This document shows positions 36,201 through 43,991 of a stretch of DNA of 64,000 nt, one piece after another; the first letter of the stretch is position 1; each line of letters opens with the position of its first letter. The notes below the pieces were generated by a model. That model ran no database searches and was not told where the DNA came from. It saw only the letters and a list, made by a program, of their open reading frames with translations. The stretch is from Sulfuriferula multivorans. GTDB lineage: Bacteria > Pseudomonadota > Gammaproteobacteria > Burkholderiales > Sulfuriferulaceae. Both the position numbers and the translations under genes were made by a program. The stretch covers positions 1 to 64,000 of the forward strand of contig NZ_BGOW01000002.1 in assembly GCF_003851125.1 (NCBI RefSeq). The letters run 5' to 3'.

Positions 36201-36709
36201 TAGTAAATGTACTGGGTTGAACTACCCGGCTTCAGAATTCGGAATTTTTTGGTGAGTGAATCCCTTGATCCGGTAAAACCCGAATTGTAATTCGTCGGAT
36301 CGTAACTCGCATCGTAGGGTGAGTTATGTAGCGCAAATAACGAGACTGCATTTCCGCCGCTGGTGTACTGCTGAAAAGCCATCAACCCCATGTTGAGTTT
36401 GGTGGTGTAGTTGGAGATCAGCGTCTTCGCTACACCCCGGGCAATTTCTGATTTGCTGAGTGGACTTGCACTACCGCACAGGCCGCTAACACAGGCAGCG
36501 GCAGAGCCGGTCGGATCCTCATCCATATTCTGTGCGTTGGTCAGCGTAATCAGAATATTCGGTATAGCGCTGGTGGTCAGAAACAATGGCGCCTGGCTCA
36601 GCGCAATCGAAGCGGCGTGAGCCGCCGGCACCACCACAGAACAGCCTGCATACAGCGCAAGCTGTAAACAGCGGCTTAGAAGTTTGGCTTGTGGCATCGA
36701 CGTTATCAT
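33233..36709 (-). CDS. pilY1: Type IV pilus tip-associated protein PilY1
   Basis: 1158 residues, exported by a Sec-type signal ending around AAHAA. The C-terminal half (about 600-1100) is the PilY1 beta-propeller (MIYAGANDGMLHGFDEATGQE, YGHRYFVDGSPSAGDAFIKK, YLEVSDITS), with a calcium-loop-like DVNGDRVAD and a second Asp-rich DTNGNGSIDSSD near the end. The N-terminal half should be a von Willebrand A domain, but its metal site is degenerate: the usual DxSxS appears as LTNAQNMDED and the later TDG as ITNG. Acts in pilus extension and surface contact. Longest gene of the pilus operon. Confidence 0.94.
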   Translation of the reverse strand: MITSMPQAKLLSRCLQLALYAGCSVVVPAAHAASIALSQAPLFLTTSAIPNILITLTNAQNMDEDPTGSAAACVSGLCGSASPLSKSEIARGVAKTLISNYTTKLNMGLMAFQQYTSGGNAVSLFALHNSPYDASYDPTNYNSGFTGSRDSLTKKFRILKPGSSTQYIYYNVAAPFYAGSNLGTGYCYSTTADASHNFTNGEYYFDGSNVDWNAGSQDGPWDYYRCFSNYTGTTDTLPTPPGPAPAPHSISCGSYCNNTVTATESSAGYSGFNGAYYVYPTDSDLAQGISDFGRFNPYFYVGPTWFSNASPGGGYLHVPISFLDATQAGKMNTKLGTSQFVSNKPTDPAYPLQNAGLTAIEGTLVTTQTYFNTPASLASQNGGPASALPNSCGKNFNVFITNGLPSVDKNGNPIQPSGVSAALTNAATAAGNLLSSPAKVETYIVGFAMPYGTNPSQLNTIASAGGTGTAYSATDSSSLTTALNTIFSDILSKTGAASSVSLNSGSASSSQKVFQAKFSSADWSGQLIAYNLDSAGNIIQTPIAWDAGQAINGQNYDTGRKILTIKPSTGLGIAFRWPVVPSSPSATELDPAQVLALNTSPSNVVDTNGAARLDYIRGSAANEGTGLNFRPRNTSKLGDIVHSAPYYVGAPVFNYPDDFETSMYSAFRTAYATRPGMIYAGANDGMLHGFDEATGQEKLAYIPASVYANLTQLTATSYGHRYFVDGSPSAGDAFIKKRTTSGALAASPEWRSVLVSGLAAGGQGFFALDVTDPANFSEANAASIVRWEFNDLNDSDMGYSFSQPAIVKLNNGEWVAIFGNGYNNTDADGHASTTGYAALYIVDLETGSLVKKFTLPVGSTTTPNGLATPAVIDVNGDRVADYVYAGDLRGNMWKFDLTSTNPSSWKIAYGSVGSPKPLFTALDASNNPQPITDAPDVGFDPSNTNNLMVYFGTGKYLEVSDITSTTPGGSFYGIRDAGAIVASRSTLIQQSILGTQIVGTNTYRITSQNPANVSTPDGWYMDLTSGERVVTDPVLYDKRIIFTTLIPSTGACSAGGTGALMELDAATGGRLAGSPFDTNGNGSIDSSDNLTYGGGSVAAGGLMIDSIPSGVSIQSLKSNKPKKYMNKLMNQSNGSMSQVLNLGASGANGRVSWHELIQ

Positions 36710-36737
36710 CGCGCGGCTCCTTGATTAACGGGTTGCA

Positions 36738-37316
36738 TCATTGCTTGAGGTAAACACTTTGCAAAGTTGAACGGGACAGGACATTGCTACCCCAACCTAC
36801 AGCTGTCACTCGAAAAGGCGTGACCAAGTTTGATGGGGTATTCGATTTCTGACTGCCGCTATCCGGCACAAAAGAGTTCATCATTTCGATCACATAGCGG
36901 GGTTGCTGCGCCACGCCGGTTATGCTGCTACTGATCAGCACAGTGTTGGTGCTGGAGGGAGCCCAACTGACGTTTTGCCATTGCGGCGTACCCGCTACCG
37001 GGGTGCAGGTTCCGCCGCTGTCGCAGAAAGTTGGGCGGCACAATCCATTGGTACACGCGTAATCCGCCGGGCTTGCCGTGTTTAGACTCGCCGCAACCAC
37101 CGATTCCCCGTCTCTCAATGCGGCTTCCGCCGACTGGAAAGCAACGCTCTGATCCCTGAGGTTACCGGTCATTTTTTCCTGCAAGGTGGCCGACTGAAAC
37201 GCGGCAACACCCAACAGCGTCAGTATCACCAAAAAAACCAGGCTGACGAACAAGGCAGCACCGCGCTGCACGACTAGTGGCCTTGGGAACTGAATAATTT
37301 CGCGAGTAGTTTTCAT
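36738..37316 (-). CDS. pilX: Type IV pilus minor pilin PilX
   Basis: 192 residues. Prepilin-like N-terminus RGAALFVSLVFLVILTLLGVAAFQSATLQEKMTGN, which like other PilX proteins lacks the usual Glu5. The downstream helix (QSVAFQSAEAALRDGE) is typical. Stop overlaps the start region of neighbours in a tight array: its start abuts the pilW stop by a single shared base. Part of the priming complex of minor pilins with PilV, PilW and FimU. Confidence 0.9.
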   Translation of the reverse strand: MKTTREIIQFPRPLVVQRGAALFVSLVFLVILTLLGVAAFQSATLQEKMTGNLRDQSVAFQSAEAALRDGESVVAASLNTASPADYACTNGLCRPTFCDSGGTCTPVAGTPQWQNVSWAPSSTNTVLISSSITGVAQQPRYVIEMMNSFVPDSGSQKSNTPSNLVTPFRVTAVGWGSNVLSRSTLQSVYLKQ

Positions 37317-38347
37317 CAGATCACCCGATTACGTATTGTGACTAGGGCTGAGAATGCTCTGCGCAACCTGAAGTCGGTAGCAGTAACGGACACTCCTTTA
37401 CAGTTAACGTAAGTCTGTTTTTTTGTGGTGACATTGTCGGCAGTGGACCGTACAAGGACACAAAGACGTACCGCTTTGATGTTTTTGTCTGTGGCAAGAA
37501 CAGCACTATTTTGAAATTTGTCTGGCACGCCATCGTTGTCGGTATCATTGCCGTACTGTATTTGCATGTCCTCAACCCCCTCCACCAGTTCTTCTGCGGG
37601 GGAGGATGGGTAGTTCACCAGCCGATACAGGCTGGGCTGAGCGGGTGAGGCTGCATTATTCTTCAGGAAAAAACTGGTGGTGGCCAGACTAAAAACCTGG
37701 GCATCACTTTTATATATTTTCCCCAGATCCGATGTCGAATTGCCGGGACTGCCGGCGCCAGTACCGTGCGTCAATGTGCCCGAAGTATTTGGCGTCCCAC
37801 TGGATATCTGCAAGGCCGCAGAGGAGTTGCAGTCTGACACCACCACCACGTCACCCGAATTCAGCCCATTGCCAGTTGCAATATGCAAAGCTGCGGAAGT
37901 GGTCGGCATGAATGGCGTGGTGACACTTGCGCCTGTGGATTGTGCAGCGCGTACCGTAATCGTATCGGCATCAATCAGCGGTGCCTGTGCCGAGATCGAA
38001 CTATCGAGCGCGGGGCTCCAGGCGCCTGGACCGGTGTTATCTGAACCATCCACAGCATTACCATAAGAAAATACATACCCATCTGGATTGAGTGTGTTCT
38101 TCATTTTTGTGATGTTACCCATGCACCCAACGTAGCCCGCCCCACGGATAGCCTGGCTTAAAAGCTGGATGGCATAACGTCCATTGCTGTCTACTTCCGA
38201 TGCCGCGTCATTGGCTTTATAAGCACCTCGGCTACCGATATAAATCGACCCAACCGCCAAAACCACCACCAAACCTATGGTAATGGCGATCATCATTTCG
38301 ATCAGCGTTAAACCTTGTTGGCCAGATTTCGTTGGGAAAGTATTCAT
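37316..38347 (-). CDS. pilW: Type IV pilus minor pilin PilW
   Basis: 343 residues, the long minor pilin. Leader ends SGQQG before LTLIEMMIAITIGLVVVLAVGSIYIGS. A large pseudopilin head follows, with paired cysteines (GYVGCMGN, VVVSDCNSS, VRLCVLVR, YVNCKG). Overlaps pilV by 4 bases upstream and meets pilX downstream, so the minor pilins are made together. Confidence 0.92.
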   Translation of the reverse strand: MNTFPTKSGQQGLTLIEMMIAITIGLVVVLAVGSIYIGSRGAYKANDAASEVDSNGRYAIQLLSQAIRGAGYVGCMGNITKMKNTLNPDGYVFSYGNAVDGSDNTGPGAWSPALDSSISAQAPLIDADTITVRAAQSTGASVTTPFMPTTSAALHIATGNGLNSGDVVVVSDCNSSAALQISSGTPNTSGTLTHGTGAGSPGNSTSDLGKIYKSDAQVFSLATTSFFLKNNAASPAQPSLYRLVNYPSSPAEELVEGVEDMQIQYGNDTDNDGVPDKFQNSAVLATDKNIKAVRLCVLVRSTADNVTTKKQTYVNCKGVSVTATDFRLRRAFSALVTIRNRVI

Positions 38348-38823
38348 GGAATTATCCGGGTCACAAATGATTTGGTTACGGTGCCATCCGCTGCCACACC
38401 GGGAGCGCCAGGGGTATCACGCTCAACCCAGCTGATCGTAATGGTATACACGTTACCGCTCTTGCTTACTGTGCCGGCACCGCTCGGCAGAAGTGCGGCA
38501 TTGGCAGTATTCCAGGCAAATGCATCGTAGGTCGCCAGGTTTGTCGTTGAACAGAAAGTTGAAATGCAACCCGGATCAACTGGTGTACTGCTAATTGCAT
38601 CATATTGGCCCGCCTGCCTGCCGACAAAATTGGCGCGCATCCGATCGGCCATATCGAATGCCTGTTGAGTCGCGATGGTACGGTACAGGCTGTTTTGATT
38701 GTTTTTTAAGGCGAGCGCCTGCAAACCAGCCAGCCCCAGCAGACCAATGGAAAGCACCAATATGGCAACCAGGACTTCAAGCAAACTAACTCCTGATTGT
38801 TTTGTTGATAACGAGCTATCCAC
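38344..38823 (-). CDS. pilV: Type IV pilus minor pilin PilV
   Basis: 159 residues. Leader ends KQSG before VSLLEVLVAILVLSIGLLGLAGLQ with Glu5 present, then the PilV-typical LYRTIATQQAFDMADRMRAN. Lies between fimU (9 bases) and pilW (4-base overlap). Confidence 0.93.
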   Translation of the reverse strand: MDSSLSTKQSGVSLLEVLVAILVLSIGLLGLAGLQALALKNNQNSLYRTIATQQAFDMADRMRANFVGRQAGQYDAISSTPVDPGCISTFCSTTNLATYDAFAWNTANAALLPSGAGTVSKSGNVYTITISWVERDTPGAPGVAADGTVTKSFVTRIIP

Positions 38824-38832
38824 ACTATCTCC

Positions 38833-39411
38833 TTATGGGCAGGCTACTGCTGAGGGCTGACCATGCATGCGCCCCGTCGTCAACACCTGGATATCTCTAC
38901 CAGCAACGCCAGAACCCGAGGTAGGGCAGAGCACAAATGTTCCAGGTGGTGTACCGCTGCCAGTGACTCGGGGTATTGAGTAATAAGTCAGGTAACTACC
39001 AAATGCAGCACCGCCATTCATACTCCAGCCTGCCGGCATCGCCGCATGTACCCGGATAATTGCCTCATTATCAGCGCTGCCACTGTTGTCTCGATCCAGA
39101 CACGTGGCAGTATCGACTACCCCGTTGCTGTTACAATCCTCAAACACTATCCAGCCTTGAGCCCAGTCACCCGTAGTAGCGCATGAAGTTGCGTTCGCGC
39201 TTTTGCACAAAGTCACCGGACTATTACGCTTGATTGCCTCAGATCGGGCCAGATTCAATGCTGCCAAGAAATCATTGCTCTCCGTTGCAATCCTGCTACT
39301 AATCATGAAGCTCCTGTAGGAAGGCACGGCAACGGCTAACAATATAGCCGCCACCGCTATGGTGACCAGCAGCTCAATCAGCGTGAATCCGTGGTTGAAT
39401 TGTCCGTTCAT
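38833..39411 (-). CDS. Minor pseudopilin FimU/FimT (GspH-like)
   Basis: 192 residues from the ATG at 39411, giving a short leader MNGQFNHG before FTLIELLVTIAVAAILLAVAVPSYRSF; an in-frame start 15 codons upstream would give an unusually long leader. The head has the GspH-type pattern (SNDFLAALNLARSEAIKRNSPVTLC) and ends in VACP. First gene of the minor pilin operon, the place of fimU in Pseudomonas. Confidence 0.88.
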   Translation of the reverse strand: MNGQFNHGFTLIELLVTIAVAAILLAVAVPSYRSFMISSRIATESNDFLAALNLARSEAIKRNSPVTLCKSANATSCATTGDWAQGWIVFEDCNSNGVVDTATCLDRDNSGSADNEAIIRVHAAMPAGWSMNGGAAFGSYLTYYSIPRVTGSGTPPGTFVLCPTSGSGVAGRDIQVLTTGRMHGQPSAVACP

Positions 39412-39548
39412 GATGTTTTCTTTTTTCACAGCCTGAATCCTAGACAGATGTTTCACAAGCCACCAGCGTCACCCGACGAGCGGCAGGTTTGTTAGAATGA
39501 ACGGCCAAAAACGGCTTGTCTTGAGCCTCAAACCTTCATTCGTTCACT

Positions 39549-40625
39549 TTGAATCCGGACTTCCTCATCATCGGCGGTGGTGTCATCGGCTTATCCAGCG
39601 CACTCGAACTGGCGCGTGATGGCGCGCGCGTTACGGTGCTGGAGCGCGGCGTGGCTGGGGCGGAATCTTCCTGGGCGGGTGGCGGCATCTTGTCGCCATT
39701 GCTGCCATGGGACTACCCGGATGCGGTTTCCCGGCTGTGCAATCTGGGTGTCGAACTTTACCCGCACTGGTCGGCTGATCTGATATCCAACAGCGGCATA
39801 GACCCCGAATTTCAAGTCAGCGGGATGCTGGTGCTGCCGCCGGTGGACGAGATTTCCGCCGAACACTGGTGCGTGCAGCACGGCTGGCGCCATAGCTACG
39901 AACCCGCGCAACAGCGAGTACCTGGATTAGCGGGGAACAGCTCTGCGTTGTGGCTGCCGGATGTGGCGCAGGTGCGCAATCCGCGTCTGGTGCAGGCGCT
40001 GCGCGTTGCTGCCCTGGATGCCGGGATCAATCTGCTGGAGGGCGTTGAAGTCACGCGAGTTGCGCGCGCCAGTCCGGCACGCATTGATTATCTCGATACG
40101 TCACGGGGAAAACTACAGGCCAGCGCCTACATCGTAGCTGCCGGTGCCTGGAGCCAGTCGGTATTGGGTGAGATCGCGCCCCATTGGCCGATCAAGCCGA
40201 TGCGCGGGCAGATGCTGCTGTTCAAGGCCGCTCCGGATCTGCTCCCGCATATCGTCTATCGCCAGAGCATTTATCTGATCCCGCGCCGGGACGGGCATAT
40301 TCTGGCAGGCAGCACGGTGGAAGATGTGGGCTTTGACAAAAGCACCACCGAAACGGTCAGGCAAATGCTCTACAACGCCGCAACCGATATCCTGCCCACG
40401 CTACAGTCGGCACCGCTGGTGCAGCACTGGAGCGGACTGCGCCCCGGCTCGCCGGATAATATCCCGACCATAGGGCGCCACCCGCTGGTCGAAAATCTCT
40501 ACGCCAACACCGGGCACTTTCGCTATGGCGTGACCATGGCACCCGCCAGTGCGCGGCTGCTGACGGATTTGATCGCAGGCAGGAAACCGGCGCTGGATAT
40601 GACGGCATATCAGTGGACTCTTTGA
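39549..40625 (+). CDS. thiO: Glycine oxidase ThiO
   Basis: FAD enzyme that oxidises glycine to iminoacetate for the thiazole ring of thiamin. 358 residues from a TTG start. Rossmann motif IIGGGVIGLSSALELARDGA and the C-terminal GHFRYGVTMAPASARLLTDL are typical of DadA/ThiO oxidases; MRGQMLLF and GSTVEDVGFDK narrow it to ThiO. No other thiamin genes or TPP riboswitch are visible here. Its end overlaps the glycosyltransferase start. Confidence 0.9.
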   Translation: MNPDFLIIGGGVIGLSSALELARDGARVTVLERGVAGAESSWAGGGILSPLLPWDYPDAVSRLCNLGVELYPHWSADLISNSGIDPEFQVSGMLVLPPVDEISAEHWCVQHGWRHSYEPAQQRVPGLAGNSSALWLPDVAQVRNPRLVQALRVAALDAGINLLEGVEVTRVARASPARIDYLDTSRGKLQASAYIVAAGAWSQSVLGEIAPHWPIKPMRGQMLLFKAAPDLLPHIVYRQSIYLIPRRDGHILAGSTVEDVGFDKSTTETVRQMLYNAATDILPTLQSAPLVQHWSGLRPGSPDNIPTIGRHPLVENLYANTGHFRYGVTMAPASARLLTDLIAGRKPALDMTAYQWTL

Positions 40626-41767
40626 ACAACAAATCCCTCACCGTCCTGCAAGTCCTTCCGGCACTTCAGGGTGGCGGGGTAGAGCGCGGCACACTGGAAG
40701 TGGCGCGCCATCTGGTGCAGCACGGACATCGTGCGCTGGTGATGTCGGCGGGCGGGCGCATGGTGGCGCAACTGGAAGCGGAAGGCGCGACGCATTTCAC
40801 CTGGCCGGTGGGCAAGAAATCGCTGTTTACGCTGCGCCTGGTGCCGCGCCTGCGGCGTTTTCTGCTTGAGCACGAGGTAGACATCCTGCATGTACGCTCG
40901 CGCATGCCGGCGTGGGTGGCTTATCTGGCCTGGCGCGGCATGGACCCGGCAACGCGGCCACGACTGGTGACCACCGTGCACGGGCTGTATTCGGTCAACC
41001 GCTACAGCAAGGTGATGCTGCAAGGCGAGCGCATTATCTCCGTTTCCAACACCATCCGCGACTACATCCTGCGCAACTATCCGGATACCGACGCCAGCCG
41101 CATCCAGGTCATTTACCGGGGCGTGGATGCGGCGGAATTTCCCTACGGCTACAGGCCTGCACCAGACTGGCTGGCCGCATGGCGCGCGCAGTACCCGCAA
41201 CTGGCGGGCAAGCGCATCCTCACCCTGCCCGGCCGTCTGACCCGGCTGAAAGGCCACGAAGCCTTCATCGAACTCATCGCGCGCCTGAAACAACGCGGGC
41301 TGCCGGTACACGGGCTGATCGTGGGCGGCGAAGACCCCAGACGCGGGGCCTACGCACGCGAACTGCACCAGGCCGTGGCGGCGCGCGGGCTGGCTGGCGA
41401 CATCACGTTTACCGGCCATCGCAGCGACATGCGCGAAGTGTTTGCGGTGTCGGAAATCGTGCTTTCGCTGTCCAGCAAACCGGAGTCATTTGGCCGCACA
41501 GTGCTGGAGGCGCTGCGGCTGGGCACGCCGGTGGTCGGGTATAATCACGGCGGCGTGGGGGAGATACTCGCGACCGCCTATCCGGCTGGGTTGGTTGAAC
41601 TGGGCGATATGAACGCGCTGATCGAACGCGTTACTGGATTACTGGAGCAGCCAGTTGTGGTTGCCGATTCTGGGGCTTACCCTTTGGCGGCGATGCTGGA
41701 AAAAACCATGGCACTCTATTTAGATCTTGGCGGATTGGTAATCCCCCCACAAAAAAGAGGCGTTTGA
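40613..41767 (+). CDS. Family 4 glycosyltransferase
   Basis: GT-B fold glycosyltransferase of 384 residues, likely acting on lipopolysaccharide or another surface glycan. N-terminal acceptor domain starts VLQVLPALQGGGVERGTLEVARHL; C-terminal donor domain shows ILTLPGRLTRLKGHEAFIEL and the EX7E-type region SSKPESFGRTVLEALRLGTPVVG. GTG start overlaps thiO by 13 bases. The exact sugar is not predictable from sequence. Confidence 0.88.
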   Translation: MDSLNNKSLTVLQVLPALQGGGVERGTLEVARHLVQHGHRALVMSAGGRMVAQLEAEGATHFTWPVGKKSLFTLRLVPRLRRFLLEHEVDILHVRSRMPAWVAYLAWRGMDPATRPRLVTTVHGLYSVNRYSKVMLQGERIISVSNTIRDYILRNYPDTDASRIQVIYRGVDAAEFPYGYRPAPDWLAAWRAQYPQLAGKRILTLPGRLTRLKGHEAFIELIARLKQRGLPVHGLIVGGEDPRRGAYARELHQAVAARGLAGDITFTGHRSDMREVFAVSEIVLSLSSKPESFGRTVLEALRLGTPVVGYNHGGVGEILATAYPAGLVELGDMNALIERVTGLLEQPVVVADSGAYPLAAMLEKTMALYLDLGGLVIPPQKRGV

Positions 41768-41806
41768 AAGTAGAATTTTCTTAAATGAGATTTGAGGAAT
41801 TTTTAC

Positions 41807-41917
41807 ATGAGGACATCCCGCTTTACCGACAGCCAGATCATGCAGATTTTGAAACAAGCAGAGGCTGGCAGCCCCGTCCCTGAAATAAACTCAACAAATA
41901 TAGCAGTCTATTTTTAA
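41807..41917 (+). mobile_element. IS3-family transposase OrfA remnant (5' stump)
   Basis: A 36-codon reading frame beginning MRTSRFTDSQIMQILKQAEAG followed by SPVPEI, which is the well-known N-terminus of IS3-family OrfA helix-turn-helix proteins (SRFTDSQI-ILKQAEAG-PVPE). The similarity stops after about 26 residues and the frame runs into a stop, so only the first quarter of orfA survives; orfB and the right end are gone. It lies between the glycosyltransferase and tRNA-Val. Confidence 0.85.
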
Positions 41918-41937
41918 TGGTAACTAGTTGTATTATT

Positions 41938-42012
41938 TGGTGGGCGGTGCAAGGTTTGAACTTGCGACCCCTGCCGTGTGAAGGCAGTGCTCTACCACTG
42001 AGCTAACCGCCC
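41938..42012 (-). tRNA. tRNA-Val (anticodon CAC)
   Basis: 75 bases on the minus strand including an encoded CCA (41938-41940). Acceptor stem GGGCGGT/ACCGCCC, D arm GCTC...GAGC, anticodon stem CTGCC/GGCAG around loop TTCACAC (anticodon CAC, reading GTG), 5-base variable region, T arm GCAAG-TTCAAAC-CTTGC. All four stems pair perfectly. Stands alone, with no other tRNA nearby. Confidence 0.97.
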
Positions 42013-42115
42013 AATAAGGCGCGCATTTAATCACAGCGGGCTTTTTCAGTCAAACAAATTGCGCGCATCTTACCCAGTGTCGCGTAAAATTCCGGCTTTT
42101 GAACTGGCCTGCATT

Positions 42116-42847
42116 GTGGACACCATTCGACTCTCCAAACTCATGTCTGAACGTGGTCTGTGCTCGCGACGCGAGGCGGATGTTTATATTGAACGCGGCT
42201 GGGTGAAGGTGGACGGCATACTGGTCAATGAACTGGGAAGCAAGGTATCGCCGGATTGCAGCATCGAGTTGGCCCGGCAAGCGCAGCACGAACAAGGCAG
42301 TCGGGTGACGATTTTGCTGAACAAGCCGGTGGGATTTGTGTCTGCCCAGGCGGAGGATGGCTACAAACCCGCTGCAACGCTGGTGACAGCACCCAATCAT
42401 TATGCTGACGACCGCTCCGGGATACGTTTTTCCAACGAACACGCGCGCGGGCTGGCACCTGCCGGGCGTCTGGATATTGATTCCACGGGTTTGCTGGTGC
42501 TGACACAGGATGGACGGATTGCCAAACAGCTGATCGGTGATGATTCGAGCGTGGACAAGGAATATCTGGTGCGGGTGCAGGGAAAACTCAGTGCTGAAGG
42601 GCTCAAATTGCTCAACCACGGCTTGAAACTTGATGATGTGGCGCTGCGTCCGGCACGGGTAACCTGGCAAAACCAGGATCAATTGAGCTTTATCCTGCGC
42701 GAAGGAAAAAAGCGCCAGATTCGCCGCATGTGCGAATTGGTGGGGCTCAAGGTGGTGGGTTTGAAGCGCGTGCGCATCGGCAAAGTGAAACTGGGCGATT
42801 TGCCCGTCGGGCAGTGGCGTTATCTTGCGGCGGATGAGAAATTCTGA
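42116..42847 (+). CDS. RsuA/RluF-family pseudouridine synthase
   Basis: rRNA pseudouridine synthase of 243 residues from a GTG at 42116; a TTG at 42059 would add 19 residues but precedes the S4 fold. N-terminal S4 RNA-binding domain ([20 protein letters not shown]), then the catalytic domain with the Asp-containing [19 protein letters not shown] and [29 protein letters not shown]. Closest in pattern to RluF (23S U2604) but RsuA or RluE-like target cannot be excluded. Confidence 0.9.
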   Translation: MDTIRLSKLMSERGLCSRREADVYIERGWVKVDGILVNELGSKVSPDCSIELARQAQHEQGSRVTILLNKPVGFVSAQAEDGYKPAATLVTAPNHYADDRSGIRFSNEHARGLAPAGRLDIDSTGLLVLTQDGRIAKQLIGDDSSVDKEYLVRVQGKLSAEGLKLLNHGLKLDDVALRPARVTWQNQDQLSFILREGKKRQIRRMCELVGLKVVGLKRVRIGKVKLGDLPVGQWRYLAADEKF

Positions 42848-42878
42848 GTTTGGCCTGAAATAGCGTTCGACTATATGA

Positions 42879-43394
42879 TCAAGTATGGCTCAGTGGCTTG
42901 AGCGTGAGTTCGGAGCCGCGCTGGGTGAATTCCATCTGCTTCAGGAAGCTCATCCCCAGCAATACCGTATTGTCATCCAGCCCTGTGGTAATCAATGCTG
43001 CCACATCATGCACCTCGATCGAACCCAGTCGCACCGTTTGCAAACGCGTCTGGTAGGCGCGCGTGGCGCCATTGGCAGTTTGTACGTTGACCGCGGAGCC
43101 GGCTACCAAAGCCAGTTTTTGTGCCAGCTGTGGCGACATGGCAACTCGCGTCGCTCCGGTGTCCACCAGAAACGTGACGGTCTGGCCATTGATTTTGCCT
43201 TGCGCCAGATAATGTCCATCCTGATTGCGTTGCAGGCGCACTTCACCGTGCTGGAGAGCCAGAACTTCGGCACGATTGGGGTTGGCATTGTGCGTCAGGC
43301 GCAGTTGAAAATACCAATAAGCACCGGCAAACAATAACGCCCAGGCGATTGTCAGCATGATGAGGCCGCCACGGCGATGCGGATTTTCGCCCAT
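42879..43394 (-). CDS. Membrane-anchored retropepsin-like aspartic protease
   Basis: 171 residues. One N-terminal membrane helix (LTIAWALLFAGAYWYFQL), then a retroviral-type aspartyl protease domain with the catalytic Asp in VTFLVDTGATRVAMS and the conserved VLLGMSFLKQMEF near the end. Matches the TIGR02281-type clan AA proteins of proteobacteria, whose substrates are unknown. Two bases separate it from orn upstream. Confidence 0.85.
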   Translation of the reverse strand: MGENPHRRGGLIMLTIAWALLFAGAYWYFQLRLTHNANPNRAEVLALQHGEVRLQRNQDGHYLAQGKINGQTVTFLVDTGATRVAMSPQLAQKLALVAGSAVNVQTANGATRAYQTRLQTVRLGSIEVHDVAALITTGLDDNTVLLGMSFLKQMEFTQRGSELTLKPLSHT

Positions 43395-43396
43395 AT

Positions 43397-43954
43397 TTAC
43401 GCCAGATTGATGAAGTTGTCGCGATAAAATTTGAGTTCGACAATGGAATCGTAAATGTCGGCCAGTGCTTCGTGCTTGCTTTCCTTCACAAAGCCTTTGG
43501 CGACGGCGGGTTTCCAGCGCTTGACCAGCTCTTTGAGCGTGCTGACATCCAGATTACGATAGTGGAAGTAAGCTTCAAGATTGGGCATGTAGCGTGCGAG
43601 AAAACGGCGATCCTGACAGATCGAATTTCCGCACATGGGCGAAATACCTTTGCCTACGTACTGCGACAAAAACGCTATCATCTGGTTTTCCACTGCTGAT
43701 TCATCCAGGGTAGATGCCTTGACCTTGTCAATCAGTCCGGAGCGTCCGTGCGTGCCCTTGTTCCAGCTATCCATGCCGTCCAGTACGGCGTCGGACTGAT
43801 GTACCACCAGCACCGGCGCTTCGGCTACGGTGTTGAGCTGGGAGTCGGTGACTACCAGCGCCACTTCGATAATGCGGTCGCTGTCGGGGAGCAAACCGGA
43901 CATTTCCATGTCTATCCAGACCAGGTTGTTGTTATCTTGAGCCATCATGTCCAT
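43397..43954 (-). CDS. orn: Oligoribonuclease
   Basis: 3'-to-5' exonuclease that degrades short RNA oligomers and pGpG, the final step of c-di-GMP breakdown. 185 residues, DEDDh family: [11 protein letters not shown], the SGLIDKV region, [14 protein letters not shown] with the catalytic His-x4-Asp. Start could be any of three close ATGs (43954, 43948, 43945). Divergent from the M48 protease gene. Links functionally to the diguanylate cyclase further along the window. Confidence 0.96.
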   Translation of the reverse strand: MDMMAQDNNNLVWIDMEMSGLLPDSDRIIEVALVVTDSQLNTVAEAPVLVVHQSDAVLDGMDSWNKGTHGRSGLIDKVKASTLDESAVENQMIAFLSQYVGKGISPMCGNSICQDRRFLARYMPNLEAYFHYRNLDVSTLKELVKRWKPAVAKGFVKESKHEALADIYDSIVELKFYRDNFINLA

Positions 43955-43991
43955 TCAAAGTTGAAAAAGGCAATTGTGTCATAATCACACC

